Positions 11,398 to 11,413 of a DNA stretch of 11,413 bases are shown piece by piece (position 1 is the first letter of the stretch; every line of letters starts with the position of its first letter). Made by a program: the position numbers and the translations under genes. A model generated the notes under the pieces. It worked only from the letters and a program-made list of their open reading frames with translations, did not search any database and had not been told where the DNA came from. The DNA lies in assembly GCA_021731385.1 (NCBI GenBank), contig JAKFXM010000172.1, positions 1-11,413 of the forward strand, read 5' to 3'. The stretch is from Methanobacteriota archaeon (GTDB taxonomy: Archaea > Altiarchaeota > Altiarchaeia > IMC4 > QMZM01).

Positions 11398-11413
11398 GGG
11401 CCCGTAGCTCAGT
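11398..11413 (+). tRNA. tRNA gene, 5' end only (cut by the window edge)
   Basis: The last 16 bases, GGGCCCGTAGCTCAGT, match the start of a tRNA: a 7-base acceptor strand GGGCCCG, T8 and A9, the D-stem strand GCTC, then A14 and G15. The anticodon is outside the window, so the isotype cannot be read. Archaeal tRNAs of more than one isotype, for example Lys and Ile, can start this way. Confidence 0.85.

Overview
This window looks like a fragment of an AT-rich archaeal chromosome. The evidence is an exosome Csl4 protein, a Hel308 helicase, a C/D-box fibrillarin, a stand-alone pyruvate synthase delta ferredoxin, AT-rich TATA-like boxes placed about 25-30 bases upstream of start codons (several genes look leaderless), and many ATGA gene overlaps. 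The gene set points to an anaerobic euryarchaeal-type lineage. I cannot name the genus from sequence alone.

Layout. Positions 1-204 hold a cluster of inverted repeats and the csl4 promoter. The + strand then carries csl4 (205-768), porD (840-1100), a probable small insertion with an unrecognised gene (about 1105-1766, bounded by a duplicated porD tail), a 27-codon ORF joined by TAATG to an ACT/DUF5612-type protein, and hel308 (to 4627). Converging on hel308 is a long minus-strand run, read from right to left: flpA (fibrillarin), an MNT nucleotidyltransferase and a frameshifted HEPN gene, pyrD, a PP2C phosphatase, a six-cysteine lipoprotein, a putative toxin and HTH antitoxin pair, a 47-codon chimeric ORF, a flavodoxin and pyrK. 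flpA to the lipoprotein is one tightly overlapping run with ATGA-type junctions. At the right edge dapA is divergent from flpA across a 41-bp shared promoter, followed by the first 16 bases of a tRNA gene.

How the genes fit together. pyrD and pyrK encode the two subunits of the NAD-dependent (class 1B) dihydroorotate dehydrogenase but are separated by about 2.6 kb of phosphatase, lipoprotein, toxin-antitoxin and flavodoxin genes. Two different toxin-antitoxin type modules lie in this run. csl4 and flpA belong to RNA processing, hel308 to replication-fork repair, porD to pyruvate metabolism and dapA to lysine/diaminopimelate synthesis.

The most unusual signal is a family of nested palindromes. 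Two members of about 115 bp sit in-frame inside pyrK and the PP2C gene. They share their ends (CTTGCCCGAATCAG on the + strand at one end, a CTTGTYC motif at the other) and add 38 and 39 codons respectively. Their stems differ in sequence but stay self-complementary. Structurally similar hairpin clusters with 3-base loops occur at 11-87, 126-148 and 1726-1764. Also notable is a chimeric ORF at 6013-6156 joining the start of pyrK to the last codons of the lipoprotein gene, with 54-nt and 40-nt perfect matches to its sources.
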